Shown in pieces: positions 22,601-33,230 of a stretch of 64,000 bases of DNA (within the stretch, counting starts at the first letter, position 1; the number at the start of each line of letters is the position of its first letter). The stretch is from Flectonema sp. DT1601. Taxonomy: Eukaryota; Euglenozoa; Diplonemea; Diplonemida; Diplonemidae. The translations under genes and the position numbers were made by a program. The stretch spans positions 434,001-498,000 of the forward strand of contig OZ025783.1 in the NCBI GenBank assembly GCA_964019425.1, read 5' to 3'. The notes beneath the pieces were generated by a model that was given only the letters and a program-made list of their open reading frames with translations, did no database searches and was not told the origin of the DNA.

Positions 22601-23523
22601 AAATCAGACACCTGTTCAGCATATGAATGAGAAGAGGAAGTATTTGTTATCACCTGATGACTTACAATACCTCCTCTCGGCGTGTTTGAACCACCAGACT
22701 TGGCGGCTGACAAGAGCGATGCTTGCAACTGTTTTTGTGAGGAGTCGAGAGCCGTTATTGTCTGCTGGCAAATGCTAATTTCCTCAAAAGGTAAATCATC
22801 CTCGAGCATAAGGAGATCCAGCTTCCCTCTGGCAGCATTGATTTCTTTGTTTATTGATAAAAGTTTTTTCTTCATTTCCGAAACGCCATCCGGCGGTGGA
22901 ATCGATTCGGGAACTCTCTCCCCTGGCAACCCTCCAGAGTATACTTCTCTTTGATTCATATTACTTAAGACTGGTAACCTTTCAGATCTATTAGGGTTAT
23001 TATTTCTAACTATTGTTGGTGTGACAGGCTGACTCGGAATATTTTGATTTCTCCCGTGAGGAGCTAACCCTACAGCGTTCCCGTGGAGGGAAGAATTGTT
23101 ATTGAAAGATGATGTCGCATTGCTATGAGAAGAAGTGTTATTGAAGGACGAACTCGTATTTCCGTGAGAAGAAGAAGCGTTATTGAAAGATGATGTCACA
23201 CTGCCATGAGAAGACGTGTTTTTATAAGACGAATTCACATTGCCAAACGAAGTGTTGCTTTTCCAGTTGCCTCCTCCCCTCTGGTGATTTATCGGACCAT
23301 CGCCTTCTCCCAGACCCAAGACTGGTCCAACCAGATCGAAAACATCCATACAAATCCTCTTTAATGTTTCATTGTGCATAACCTTAGTATCACCTTTTAT
23401 TATTGGGTAGGGGTCTGTCTTTTCAGAGGCAGCTTGGCGATCTTGGCTGAATGCATATCTTATTCTGTTGTTTGATGAACCTCCTCGAGCCCTTCTCATT
23501 ACATCCTCGAGATTAGTGTGCAT
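19606..23523 (-). CDS. RecQ-family DNA helicase with HRDC domain (BLM/Sgs1-like)
   Basis: This is an intronless frame of 1305 residues from the ATG at 23523. The frame stays open upstream to 23616, but that part is AT-rich and unlike protein, so the MHTNLEDVMRRARGG start is preferred. Residues 1-530 are low-complexity (Asn, Ser, Gly), with YPEGIGGLP repeated three times. The helicase core spans about 540-900: EFRPLQREVV, Walker A LLPTGGGKSLCYQ (Lys at about 572), DEAH with the RecQ aromatic loop DEAHCVSQWGHDFRPDYL (about 673), LTATAT, and QESGRAGRDG. A RQC zinc-binding part follows (CRRKLTLEYFGE, MCDNC), then an HRDC-like domain at about 1100-1175. RecQ enzymes unwind recombination and replication intermediates in the nucleus. 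The HRDC domain argues for the BLM/Sgs1 branch over short RecQ forms. Confidence 0.94.
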   Translation of the reverse strand: MHTNLEDVMRRARGGSSNNRIRYAFSQDRQAASEKTDPYPIIKGDTKVMHNETLKRICMDVFDLVGPVLGLGEGDGPINHQRGGGNWKSNTSFGNVNSSYKNTSSHGSVTSSFNNASSSHGNTSSSFNNTSSHSNATSSFNNNSSLHGNAVGLAPHGRNQNIPSQPVTPTIVRNNNPNRSERLPVLSNMNQREVYSGGLPGERVPESIPPPDGVSEMKKKLLSINKEINAARGKLDLLMLEDDLPFEEISICQQTITALDSSQKQLQASLLSAAKSGGSNTPRGGIVSHQVITNTSSSHSYAEQVSDFPSNNLSSNYATQNDSNRYSSSVNTPVGGNQQFSQQGFESAGSFSNNYATQDMNRYPEGIGGLPGGISTPGGGNQSQQTSFSNSNDANRYPEGIGGLPSGNQSLSMSQQGFEPASSFSNSNDANRYPEGIGGLPGGNQSFTSQQGTGRGDPSGSRNSKTSCLQLDDLGDVAEDEFIKGGVQAGGDGHSGLSMTVWCKQKSTETPPESIYQRDGWKSDQYHWIPACRLMMRDAFGLNEFRPLQREVVNAVMANRDVFVLLPTGGGKSLCYQLPAIVSNPAAVTLVISPLLSLIQDQIAGLLACGLRCAAFTGKSPPSTLSAVYSEWSRGEILTGLIYTTPEYLSKSGKLATELLKLFQKGLFRRVVIDEAHCVSQWGHDFRPDYLDLKYLKEKFRDSRGASIPITALTATATDKVLSDIMRNLGIPNCVVFKASFNRRNLAYSVVRGRKATVLDDIANDIASDPKKRDSCGIVYCLAKADCEKMRDKLHSKGVTASVYHSEAAGKELAQESWSGDKTRVICATIAFGMGINKPDVRWVIHAALPKSIEGYYQESGRAGRDGEKSACTLYWCATDTARLHFLMLKGSKDNSSASSNLKNLARMIQYCTDDVTCRRKLTLEYFGEEVSDRYCDQSNSAMCDNCVAMTNYETKYQDCGSQAVQMGELLAGLGSDCTAKQLVDLWKGKPPKQFITRMRNNPAPHFGSGVQKGNDVTIATAERIVNWMVAEDILSATLKQITDFVISSYLSPGSRLLFDKLRSGQLLCKIATRGTAKKRKLSTITTKAVEPDEPSSEQRKILTEEMKDIRSRISEQNKMKPFQVLSYKSLVELVELVFDSSNPLSIKDYIGITNIGFNKAAQFGWPFFKLAREWRVSIKNDCTPATDADRQKFDEMKMSLTSAQDAHPVPDPHIIADDRSDVVDNNLLLQDSPNTPTISPPPSATSRDYSILDDGDCAGAENDFHTPSASSHNVWSTPGKNSTPRSRGGGSDKKNPFDHMRHSK

Positions 23524-23793
23524 TACTTTATGAGAACCCCTGATTGTGTTAGAGATAGTTGTAAATAACAAGTCATAAAGTATAAAGGTAAACTTATTTA
23601 GAGATGAACACCACACATGTTTTGAAGGAATAATTGACCTGTTCGGAAATAAACTTTATCTTCTCAAAGGTAACACAATTTTGATATTTTAATTTCTTAA
23701 CAAGCGGAGAACAAAACATCCGCTTAGCATGACCGTAAAAATGCAACTTTTTCCGAAGTACAAATAATTCGACAGGACAACTAAAACAATAAA

Positions 23794-25438
23794 TTAATCC
23801 CACAACTTGATAGTGCTGTCCCATGATGAAGTTAGCACCTTTGATGATTCAGTCGGATGCCATATATGAGATATAAGGACTGAGTCGTGGCATTTGAAAT
23901 GTTTTGTCATTTTACAATTTTTCCAATTCCAAATAAATAATTCACCGTCTCCATTACCGCTACTAACAAATGATCCATCGTTTGAGAATCCAACCTCACA
24001 TGCGTAACCCGCAGTACGGTGACCACTGAATCTCTTTTTTCTGTGGAGTTGAAATCTCTCACCTGCGGTGTACATCAGAATTTGATTATCCATGGACTGT
24101 AGACCAAAGAATCGTCCGTTGGGGTACATTGTCGACTGTAGTTGAATTTATTATATTTTGTTCTTTCGACAAAACAAGATAAAACACTTAAGAGAAAAAA
24201 AGAAAATATCATAAAAATCATACCGAAGGTAAACTATGCATGGCTGGGTCGCTTACTTGCTTGATAGTAACTGGGAGGTCCATCTCCCAAATTCGAATTG
24301 TTTTGTCATCAGAAGTGGTAACAATTTTCCTACCAGAATCAATAAAAGTGCAAGTATTAACAGCCCCAAGATGTTGGTCGTATGATCGAATAATCGTTCC
24401 TGAGGATGTATCGAACTGGTGAAGTTGGTAGTCAGAGCATCCTGCAAAGAACTGAGTTGACTTTGAAGGATCTGGATGGTATTTAACAACATTTGCAAGT
24501 GATCCGTTGCTGTAGGTACCCAGAACACTACCAGTTTCTGTATCCCATTCTCTGATAAATCGATCGTGTGCAGTTGTTAAGAACTTCGATCCATCAAAAT
24601 TAAACGCCAGATCCTTAACACCCAAATCATGACCAATGTATGTATGAACTGGTTTAGGTGTTCCAGTATGCCATAATTTTACTTTTCCTTCTAAACCTCC
24701 AGAAGCAAACATATGACCAACAGGAGGTAACCATCTGAGTACGTGAACACCTTTATTATGTCCTCTGTAAGTATGTAAGAGTTTCTTTGGTAAATAGCAT
24801 TGAGCTGATTTAGGGTGAGAAGGAGGATCCAAAATAATATTCCTTCCCTGGTAATCGTGGATAGTGTCAACGTGTCTAGTGAAGCTCGGTTCACAGGCGA
24901 TAACTCGACGCTGTTTTTCACCTTTTCTTTCAGTCCAGTACATGGTATGGCCTTCAATATGTTCGTCGTTTTCCTCTTCTTCTGTGTTTGCGACGACTCC
25001 TTCTCCAGTTGTTGTTAATTTCAAATCTGATTTCTTAATAACTTCACCACCAGCGGTGACTATCGTGTCAGCATCTTCTTCTGACTTCTTTTGTTCAGAT
25101 TCAACCGCGAGTTGCCGAGGATCTTTTGCTGTTTTTTTCGTCTTCCACTCCGTAAATTGAGTTTTTTTAAGGGCTTCCTTGTACTTCTGATCGAACATAT
25201 GCTCGTTCATGTACGATTCTTCAAAGTGTCCTGTGTGACTGTTTCTATAATTCGCATCAGGTGCTCTCCATGGGTGAGCTGGTCCCACTTCAGGAGCGAA
25301 CATCTCATCCGCTCGCAGGTTTGATTGGACTTCAGAACAACCTGTATCTTGAAGTGCTATGTCATTTTCATCAACAACGTCTGGGGCAAGGTCGACCATC
25401 GGCCTCTTATAACTAAGCCTAGTGTTGGGATCAGACAT
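23794..25438 (-). CDS. CDC40: Pre-mRNA splicing factor CDC40/PRP17
   Basis: There are two exons, 25438-24224 and 24135-23794, with an 88-bp GT-AG intron (24136-24223, phase 0), encoding 518 residues. The N-terminal third matches the family (AFTEWK-type segment TQFTEWKTKKTAKDPRQLA and the THYRGHNKGV-like entry LLHTYRGHNKGVHVLRWLPP). It is followed by a seven-bladed WD40 propeller with blades ending KLWHTG, IREWDT, HQFDTS, IRIWEMD, FIWNWKN and IKLWD. The junction reads DPAMHSLPS then TMYPNGRFFGLQSMDNQI, as in the family. The protein acts in the second step of splicing. The propeller is complete only after the splice, which supports the intron. The human protein is somewhat longer (579), mainly at the N-terminus. 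Confidence 0.95.
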
Positions 25439-25911
25439 AATTATTACTGCTGTGATATAAGAAAATTAAAATTAATTATAAATAAACATTTTTCACTAAA
25501 GATAAATACCCATCTTCACTACTAATCTTAAATGGTTCCTGATGAGTAAGAATAATAAACTGATAACATAAACATCTCAACCGATACCTTGTTGCTGGGG
25601 TTCAAGCATAACCACAAAGATCAACTAGGAAGAAATAAGTATATACCAGACAGACCCTTTAATAGCCTCACACTCGGCTTGTCATTCAGATTAAAAAGAA
25701 AATTATTATTTTTTTTCTGGAAAAGGAAGGGGGGTAAAAGGGGAAGACTGTGTTAGGATTTTTTTATTCAGTTTTTTTACTAGAACGAAGCACGACGAAC
25801 CCAACAAGAGGGTTCGACAAAAGAAAATTTAAAGAAAGGAAAAACAAAAACCGTCTCCCTCTACCTAATTGGCACATAACTGCGCCTGTTTATTATTGGT
25901 TCGACTCAGAA

Positions 25912-25942
<31 letters not shown>

Positions 25943-27288
25943 CAGTTTACATAAGTTATAATCATAATAGTGTACTTCATTTGAGATATACATAAAAAAT
26001 AAAATAATTTTTTTTAAAATAAAATAAAAATCACTGCTCTGCTGTTCCATTTCAATGCCGTCATCACCGTTAAATATCACTGTGAACATCACTACTAAAA
26101 TAACAGTAACATCATCTGTTATAAATGTGATTGACGTTAGGCAACTACAATTCTTTTCAGCAAAACTGATTGTGAAATAAATATCGAACTCAAAATATAT
26201 AAATTAAGGGGGAAAAGACCAACTGAAGTGGAGGACAGCATTGTTAGCCCCTTCATCCCCCCTCAAAAAAAAAAAAAAAAAAACAGATTTACCTTAGAGA
26301 TGTTACCGTCCCAAGCCTGAATGTGCACTGCGGAGTACAGCATTAATACAACATTTAGATAGCAACTTTCCCGTAGGATCGAAGACTTTCACAAACGTGC
26401 ACCAATACAGAACTTTACCCCAGTTACGCTGCTACAATTCTTTCTGCCTACAACAGGTGCTTGTAGGTACAAAAATAAAAAAGTCAATATTTTCTCCTCA
26501 TTTCTTTTAAACAGTACTAGAGAACGATAAAAACTGATGGTCGGGGTATATTGACTTCTGTTAACGTATCACTCTACCGAGAAAAGTAACCACGCAATGA
26601 TAGAACACCGTGAAGGGGGAAAGAAGGAAAAAAAATAAGTGTGGGTCTCTTTAATTATTCTCTTTACAGAATAGTACCTGTGGTGCCATCCTGTGACTGC
26701 TGTATTGTATGGTAAGAATGGCAAGCTAGCTGAAAAGATGGGCCAATCAATTTTCCGAAGGCGAAACCAACACCGAGACAAGAGTGTTTGAGTAAAAAGT
26801 AATAATTAAAAACCTTTCAGATTAGCCTTATATTTCGTTGAAACGCAGACAGAATCCTGTCGCACGGAGAAAATAAATCATGACCATAAGAAATAACGGT
26901 TTTCAATCTGAAAAGTTTCTCCTCCGACTACATCGTTACAAAAAAAAAATCAATAATATTAATAATATTAATATAAAAAAAACAGATTTTAATTAACAAT
27001 CAATACATCTACGTAACTAATATGAGCTAACTTTAATATGCCAACAAACAATTTCAATCTGTAACAACATTTCCTGCTTTGAAATTTCACCTTATCGTGC
27101 GCGAACTTATTCCCACGCAAACTCATTCCTTGATAACGAAACATTTTACAGGTGATTACAAATTGCCTTCAATAACAGGGTCGTATTCTTTCCTTGTCTT
27201 TTTATTATCCAATAGAAAAATATGTTTTGAAGAACCAAAGCGGATACTAAACAACTTACCTTATGTTGTCTACTTACTACACAAGGAC
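25439..27288. other. Intergenic, AT-rich
   Basis: No gene is recognised in about 1.85 kb between CDC40 and the seven-span gene. A T run lies at 25916-25942 and an A run near 26266-26283. The short open frames look random. It contains the CDC40 promoter on its left side and the 3' end of the GOST gene on its right. Confidence 0.6.
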
Positions 27289-28989
27289 CTAAACTTGTGT
27301 TTCCTCTTCTTCTGAGGCTTCTGCTGGGTCGAGAGGATTAGTTTTTTGCTCTCCAGGTTCATCTTCTGCGGTCATCTCGCAGGCGGGATGTGCAGCATTT
27401 ACGTCGTCAACATGGTCAAATATCTCAGCGTCGACTGCTGCTGTCTGCCCGATAGGCTCAGGACCATCCTATTTGTGTTGAATGATAAAACAAGAAACTT
27501 AATTAATGGTTCACGTGTAATACTTGTAAAAATAATAATTCACGTAAATTTGGGGATTTATAATAACAAAAAAGGTAACAACACATACCCCTTCCTCATC
27601 GTCAGAATCGTTCCTAAGTTGGATAGAGTAAAGAAGTCCCTGAGAGTAGGATGTCGGCCTCCACATTATCATCAGTGTTAGTAAAATGCATTCAAACAAA
27701 ACAGGGAAGAATGCATGAAAGACCCACCACCCCTGCCAAATTGATTCCAAAAACTTTCTGTTAGACTGGTGATGAATAAAGATCGCAGTTGTTGCTACAG
27801 TCCAAGTAAAAATAATAAATAAATACACTACGAGAAGATCATGAAGACGTGTGAGTAGTTTTTGTTTAATTGTTTGTTTTTGTTTGCGTAGCTCATCAAT
27901 AACGATACCAACTCTAAACAAAACATAAAAGTACACCAGAATATCAAACATATTCTGAGCACCACTAATGATCGCACCCTTGTTGTCATTATCACGTGGG
28001 TCGAGCAAGAATGAAGCACTCGAAACAACCAGGTAAATTAAAACTGCAACAGCAGCAATACCAGGACTTGATTCTCTCAGAGAATATATTGTACGATAAC
28101 CATGAGCGAGAAGTATTAATACCAGACACCAGAAACCTTTTTGTAAAATAGTCATCGACACAGCTGCGTAGTACTCCGCATCAGGAAAGTCATTAGACTC
28201 GTTCCAAGACTTGTCAAAGTATGTCATGGCCATTTGTTCAGCGATGGTACATACAAGTGTCGCCGTTAAAATATAATGAAGAAGTCCCCAAACAGATCTT
28301 TTGTAGACTCCGTAAGCAACCCACGTTAACAGTACAGTAACAAGAAGGATGGTGTTCCAAAGATGAAAGCGGTACTCACCCCAACCTTTGTATGTTAGCA
28401 GTCCAGTTGGGGATTCCCAAATGAGAGATCCCTTCCCTACTACAGTTGCCTTGACAGGTCGGTAGTCACCAAGACTGTTGTCACACATGAAGACTGATTC
28501 AACATAAAGTCCTTTGTTAACTAAATTAATCTTTGTATTGACAACCCAGGCTTTTCCGACCCTAGAATTAACACCACCCCTAATAAAAATCTCATTTAAT
28601 GCCTCATATTCCTTCAGTAGTTCGACATTCAAAGAAGAGCTGGTGCGATATAAGTCGCAAAGGTTTTTTGGAATCGCACCCGGTGGCTTCGTATTTATCA
28701 AATCTAAAATCTTTTGTTCATATTTAGTAGGGTACACCACAAATCCCAAAAAGACTTGTGGGTGAAGATTTGCTGTATTCCCATTGTACGTCATGTTAAA
28801 GTCTGCAGTCAGAGTCGAACCAGCATCCATTCCCACTAATCTATTAGGCCAAATACGAAGTGGTTTGTTCAGAAGATTTCCTTCTGTTTTGTAATTGTAA
28901 GACTTACTCATATCAACCCTAAACCCACTCACCTCCAAAGTACAACCAATCACTAAAATTAATTTTAACGCGTTGACCACCATCTTCAT
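27289..28989 (-). CDS. GOST-family seven-span membrane protein, TMEM87-like
   Basis: There are two exons, 28989-27589 and 27468-27289, joined across a 120-bp GT-AG intron (27469-27588, phase 0), giving 526 residues. A signal peptide (about 1-22) leads to a luminal domain with an Asn-Met-Thr glycosylation site near 66. Seven hydrophobic spans lie between about 205 and 442. Just after the last span is MWRPTSYSQGLLYS, close to the WRPS-NQR-YS block that ends the membrane part in TMEM87 proteins. The C-terminal exon encodes an acidic, cytosolic tail of 59 residues (ending EEEETQV) that would be missed without the splice. GOST proteins act in Golgi and endosome trafficking; some have a channel-like role. 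GPR107/108 is the main alternative assignment. Confidence 0.85.
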
Positions 28990-31264
28990 ATTGTTTTGGA
29001 GAAGTTTGTCTCTTTTTTTCTTACCCTTCTTTTGTTTGTGTTGTGGTTGTGTATTCTCTCTGAAGGGGGGGAAGACTGTTTGATTAGGTTCATACGAATA
29101 TAAATCTCTGTATTGTATCAGAACTCAATAACAAAATTAAAAAACTCATGACACGGTGACTAAAATGTTAATACAGGCTAACACTCTGCACATGACGTAC
29201 TTGCTCTACATTATAATAAATGTTTCTAACTTATCTGCATACATGTCTCTTTTTCCGTGTTGTCATTCAGTGCAGTACGGAATCGTGTTATGCAATTACG
29301 AATTAATCGTGAGCCCTGGGAAACCAAAACCAGGGTATAATGTAATACGGCAGAGTGTAGGTTTCGCCTATAGTCTCGTCAAGAAATAAACAATTTTTAT
29401 AAAAAAATAAAAATGAACATTTCTTTGTAAAATTCTTTATAAAAAAAGTTGTTAGCAACAATTGCTAGTTCGTAGCACACTACTAGCGGAGCACTCACCT
29501 TAAATAAATTAAAGTAGTAATGTCCAAAATAAGTTGGAATAACATGAGGGGGTTACATAGTTCAACATTAAATGTTGGGGCATCAACGGGTCTAGAGTGA
29601 GAGAATTTTAATGGCAAAGTCTGAAGGGGGGTAACTTGATACTAATATTAAATGGAAAGCAACTTGAAACTGGCAAAAACGAGAATAGGGTTCGGCCAAA
29701 CCTGGTTGCAATATAAGAAATCAACAGTTGGTATCGATAAAAAATCCCATATGTGCTGTCGAATATGGGGATTCGGGGGCCACGTACTACAGGTTGAGCG
29801 CCCCCATGCCCTGTAGCCCGTTACAGCTTAAATAGTATTCCTTCACACTTCAAAGGTAAATAAGTATTAAAGGAAAATTAAAAAAAGGGAAAACTATTTT
29901 TGCAAAAAGGGGGGGGGATAAATAAATCAAGGGTTAACACGCAACAAATTAGACATGAATCATCATAACTGGATTCCGTCCACACAAAATCGCATGCTTC
30001 AGAAAAAAATGCTGTCAAGTCATATTGACCGGGGACCGCGCACTACAGGTTGCCTGCAGGTCGCTACAGCTTGAAAACATTAATGCATTAATGGTAATTT
30101 GCTTTCCATGTCTGTACAGCACCTGAATAAAGAATATAAAGTAATACGCACAAGTGGCAGAACAGATACTAAGGACATTCATGTGACCCTATCCTAAAGG
30201 TTCACTGCGTTTGAATTGAAGAGTGGAAGTGGGTGAGTGGCTGTGAACTGCAGAAGAAGTTCGATAATAACGATAAAACTAATAACAGTACCACTCACGC
30301 ATCGATTCCGCATCGATAAATCTAACTGTTAAACAATTAGGTTTATTTTTAGCATCTCCTCTTCATCAGTCAACCTGACTAAGACCTTAAAGTTGATGTT
30401 TGCTTACTGTCATTTTCATATTCCGCTACTTTGCATTCTTTTCTTTTCTTTTATTAAGAGCGGGAAGATACCAAAGCATAGACATCAACAGCCTTAGGGC
30501 CAGTGAACATTGTTGATTTTTAGGTGACCTTCTTCTTGATGCAGAAGAGACAATGTGGAAAGGAGAGGGAGCGGGAATGGTTGTGTAGCAGTATCTTACT
30601 GTCTTAGGATGGCTGACTGATAACATCTACAACTCCCCACATACTCATTGTGTAGTATGTCTTCCTGGGCAACATGGGGAGTGCATTGCAGCCTCCAAGA
30701 TGATTAACAACACCTCCTGTTTGTGAGTTAGCGCTGGGGAGTCGGCGAGCAAAGTCTCGCAATCTGTTTAATCCAACATTCTTCTTTTATTTTTTTTTAA
30801 GGTAGGAACAAGATTGGGAAATGGGCGCAGGGCCACTTGGGGCATAAACCAAGATAAGTCGCTATGAGCGGCTGACGTTATTTCCCAACTTCACCGGGCG
30901 TCAGTTGCGACGAAGTATGTTCCCAATCGGGATTAAACAGTTTGCTTTCTTTCTTTTCTTTGCTGCCGATGCGCAGCTGTAGACAAAGAAGTCCGACTTC
31001 AATGTCATTTGTTTACTTAGGACAAATAATAAAAACAAAACACATACAGCTACAGGATACTCACATCTGTTGGACCGATATCGATGCTTTCGTTGTCTTC
31101 CCTGGCATTGTTTTTAAAATAACACTTGTTCTCTCCCTGTTATTCAAATACTCTGCTAAAATTACAACACAATTAAAACAGGTCTGTCATTGCTTTATTT
31201 CCGCATTCTGTTTTGCCATGGGACGATGGAAGTACTTCGATGGAGGCTCAGCAGCGATGTGATG
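28990..31264. other. Gene-free region with dispersed repeats
   Basis: No host gene is recognised. Repeat blocks related to 9.9-10.4 kb lie at 29620-29745 and 29910-30025. Two short related segments near 29775-29835 and 30028-30080 share CTACAGGTTG and TACAGCTT. Near 30767-30777 and 30931-30941 are inverted copies of CTGTTTAATCC. An A run in minus orientation at about 30788-30801 could be the tail of the LINE fragment to its right. Confidence 0.55.
29620..30025. repeat. Dispersed repeat blocks, permuted relative to the 10-kb copy
   Basis: At 29620-29745 lies the block with GGTAACTTGATACTAAT and GGTTCGGCCAAACCTGG, nearly identical to 10165-10287. At 29910-30025 lies the block with ACACGCAACAAATTAGAC, nearly identical to 10043-10160 and ending in the same ATGCTGTCAAGTCA. 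The two blocks are in the opposite order from the 10-kb locus and are separated here by other sequence. Confidence 0.75.
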
Positions 31265-32215
31265 CTATCCTTGTATGTATTTTGTGTATGTTATGCTGTA
31301 TTCTTGTATTAAAATATCATTCTTGTCTTGCAGGGAAAGGCCGTGGCTAAAATCTGTGGCTTCCACTTCAAAACGCTTAAGGAGATCGGGGCGAGTAGTA
31401 CGTAGATCGCGCAATCGGTGACCAAGACCCGATTGCTTCGCGAGAGAACGGTAAGAAAAAATCTTAATAAGGCGCTCCCATTCAGCAGAAGCTGAAAACT
31501 TTTTCGACCAATTGGACGATTTCTCCATAATAACATTGTAGACACCGTGCATGTCAGAGTCCTGTGAGGATCTGAGGATGTCTAGTTTAATTGATTGCGC
31601 TTGTTTATATAGCGTCTCAACTCTTTTGTGTCTGAGACCAACAGTGTTCTTTGAACCAGTAAAAAGGATAACTGTGTTCGCAGAGCGGACAAATCCCCAC
31701 CATTTCTTCAAAAAAGGTTTAATAATTTTGTCCATTTTTTTGGCAAAAGGGAGAGATAAGTCATGGATCATCAAACTCCATGTTAACCTTGACAATAACA
31801 AGTGTTGGACAGACCAAGCCTTCTGAGACCCATACAGTGGCATGGCGTCGACTTTTTTTAAAAAATTCCTAGTAAAAGTGGTCAGGCGCTCTCTCAATTT
31901 CTGTTCTTTGGCGTTCGGCTCAAACCAGCGCCCGAGGTATTTGAACTCTCCAGCTTCCTGGAGATTCGTAATCGGAACATTGTTAATCTTCAGGTCCGTG
32001 TTAGCTGGTTTCCCTTGTACAAAGCTGTGGGCAATGCATTTCTGGGGTTTCGCTTTCATACGAGACCAGGAAAGAAACTGTTCAAGCGACTTGATTAGCA
32101 ATTTTGCCCCCGCCTTTGATGACGTGGTAAGTTGTAAATCATCAGCAAAAGCTGCAACTAATAATAGTTGGAGGGATTTATTGTTAAACTCGCATCGCGT
32201 GTGCGGTGGGTTTAA
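31265..32215 (-). pseudogene. LINE (non-LTR retrotransposon) reverse-transcriptase fragment
   Basis: A single minus-strand frame of about 315 residues runs from near 32215 to 31265. It begins TRCEFNNKSLQLLLV and contains AAFADDLQL, the YADD-type active site of reverse transcriptase. It continues through the thumb-like region: PQKCIAHS, GEFKYLGRWFEP and FLKKWWGFVRSANTVILFTG, then VGLRHKR. The FKYLG and KWWG blocks resemble those of site-specific or R2-like LINE polymerases, but the clade is not certain. The fingers and most of the palm upstream of FADD are missing, as is an endonuclease domain. It is therefore a truncated copy. A possible 3' A tail lies near 30788-30801. Confidence 0.8.
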
Positions 32216-32220
32216 TCACT

Positions 32221-33067
32221 GAGGGGCCCATTCTCGTTCAGACTGTTCTGTTCTGTTCTGGTGTCTTTCCATTACTCCTCCCATCTCTGCCAGGAGACAG
32301 CCTGACAACCCATATTGATATTCCTTGAGAGGTCCTTCGCCTGAATCCCCTTCTTGCGAATTGTTGTAAGGAAGCTGCGGTACTGTAGAAAATTTTCCTC
32401 TATACTCATGAGGGACTCACGTTCGCAAGGCAGGGAACACTTTTCGACAGTACTGTGTTTTCATCATAGTATAAACGAAACAACCATCAGGGGTGGACTC
32501 CTCAGACAATGTGAATGCTGGTTCTGTAAGCCAGATATCGCGAACAACTCGACCATGATCATTCAGCAAATATGAGATGTCAATTGTGGCTGCCTCTGAC
32601 ATGTCACGTGCAACCTCTGCCCAAAACTGGAGAAGTTGTCGCGGAGTGCGATGCTCCCGGGAGAATGAGATGAGACGTCAGAGCACACCATTCACAATAC
32701 TATATTGTGCACACATGAACTCCATGATGTTGCCCATTTCCTCGTTACTGAGAGACATCAGGTAAGCGTATGCCCGCCTGCGACGATGAGAGTACTTGAT
32801 GAGTCGCTCGTTGCGCTGCAAGAATGTGAGAACCCACCTGAAGAATGGAATACCTCGAAGCGGGCATGATAACACATAGCATGCAAATGCTAAGGTTCCG
32901 AAGCACCCATTCGTAACCTTCCCTTTAAATGGGCACGCCCTAAAAGAGATGCGGTGCTTCTTGCGAAGCCAGTAAGCAAACGACCGATTCCCACGTATGT
33001 ATCTCTTGTTCTTTGGCTGGTCTGGGATGTGGGAACCATTCCTGATTCTGATGTGTTGAATCTTCAC
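32221..33067 (-). pseudogene. Unidentified broken open segments
   Basis: Protein-like minus-strand segments lie at 32678-33067 (129 residues, rich in Arg and aromatics, from MKIQHIRIRNGS), at about 32417-32675 (containing LLQFWAEVARDMSEAATIDI), and at about 32270-32410 (containing FLTTIRKKGIQAKDLSRNI). They lie in more than one frame. Their composition is that of real protein, not chance reading of AT-rich DNA. I recognise no family. They sit directly upstream of the LINE fragment and could be part of another mobile element or a dead host gene. Confidence 0.4.
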
Positions 33068-33230
33068 GTTTGGTCTAAGGCATCTCAGTCTGAGCGACTG
33101 GACAATTTAACCCCGGCGCAAGTCATTAAGAGTAATTGCGATACTTAGTTTACAAGTATTAATACCTTAATAAATGTCTCTTCCCTATTCCCTTCAAAAT
33201 TTCAATAACATGGATCTCGAGTGCGTGAGA

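Noticed and set aside
23524-23616. Upstream ATG giving a longer RecQ protein
   Set aside because: The extra 31 residues are hydrophobic and come from AT-rich DNA; the next ATG begins normal protein composition.
29750-30080. Possible tRNA-like or small RNA segments with CTACAGG and CCTGTAG words
   Set aside because: The pairing does not form a cloverleaf, and the conserved tRNA box sequences are not seen. No tRNA or rRNA gene could be supported anywhere in the window.
30767-30941. Inverted CTGTTTAATCC copies around a GC-richer block, as a possible small transposon
   Set aside because: The arms are only 11 bp, there is no target duplication, and nothing inside is recognisable.
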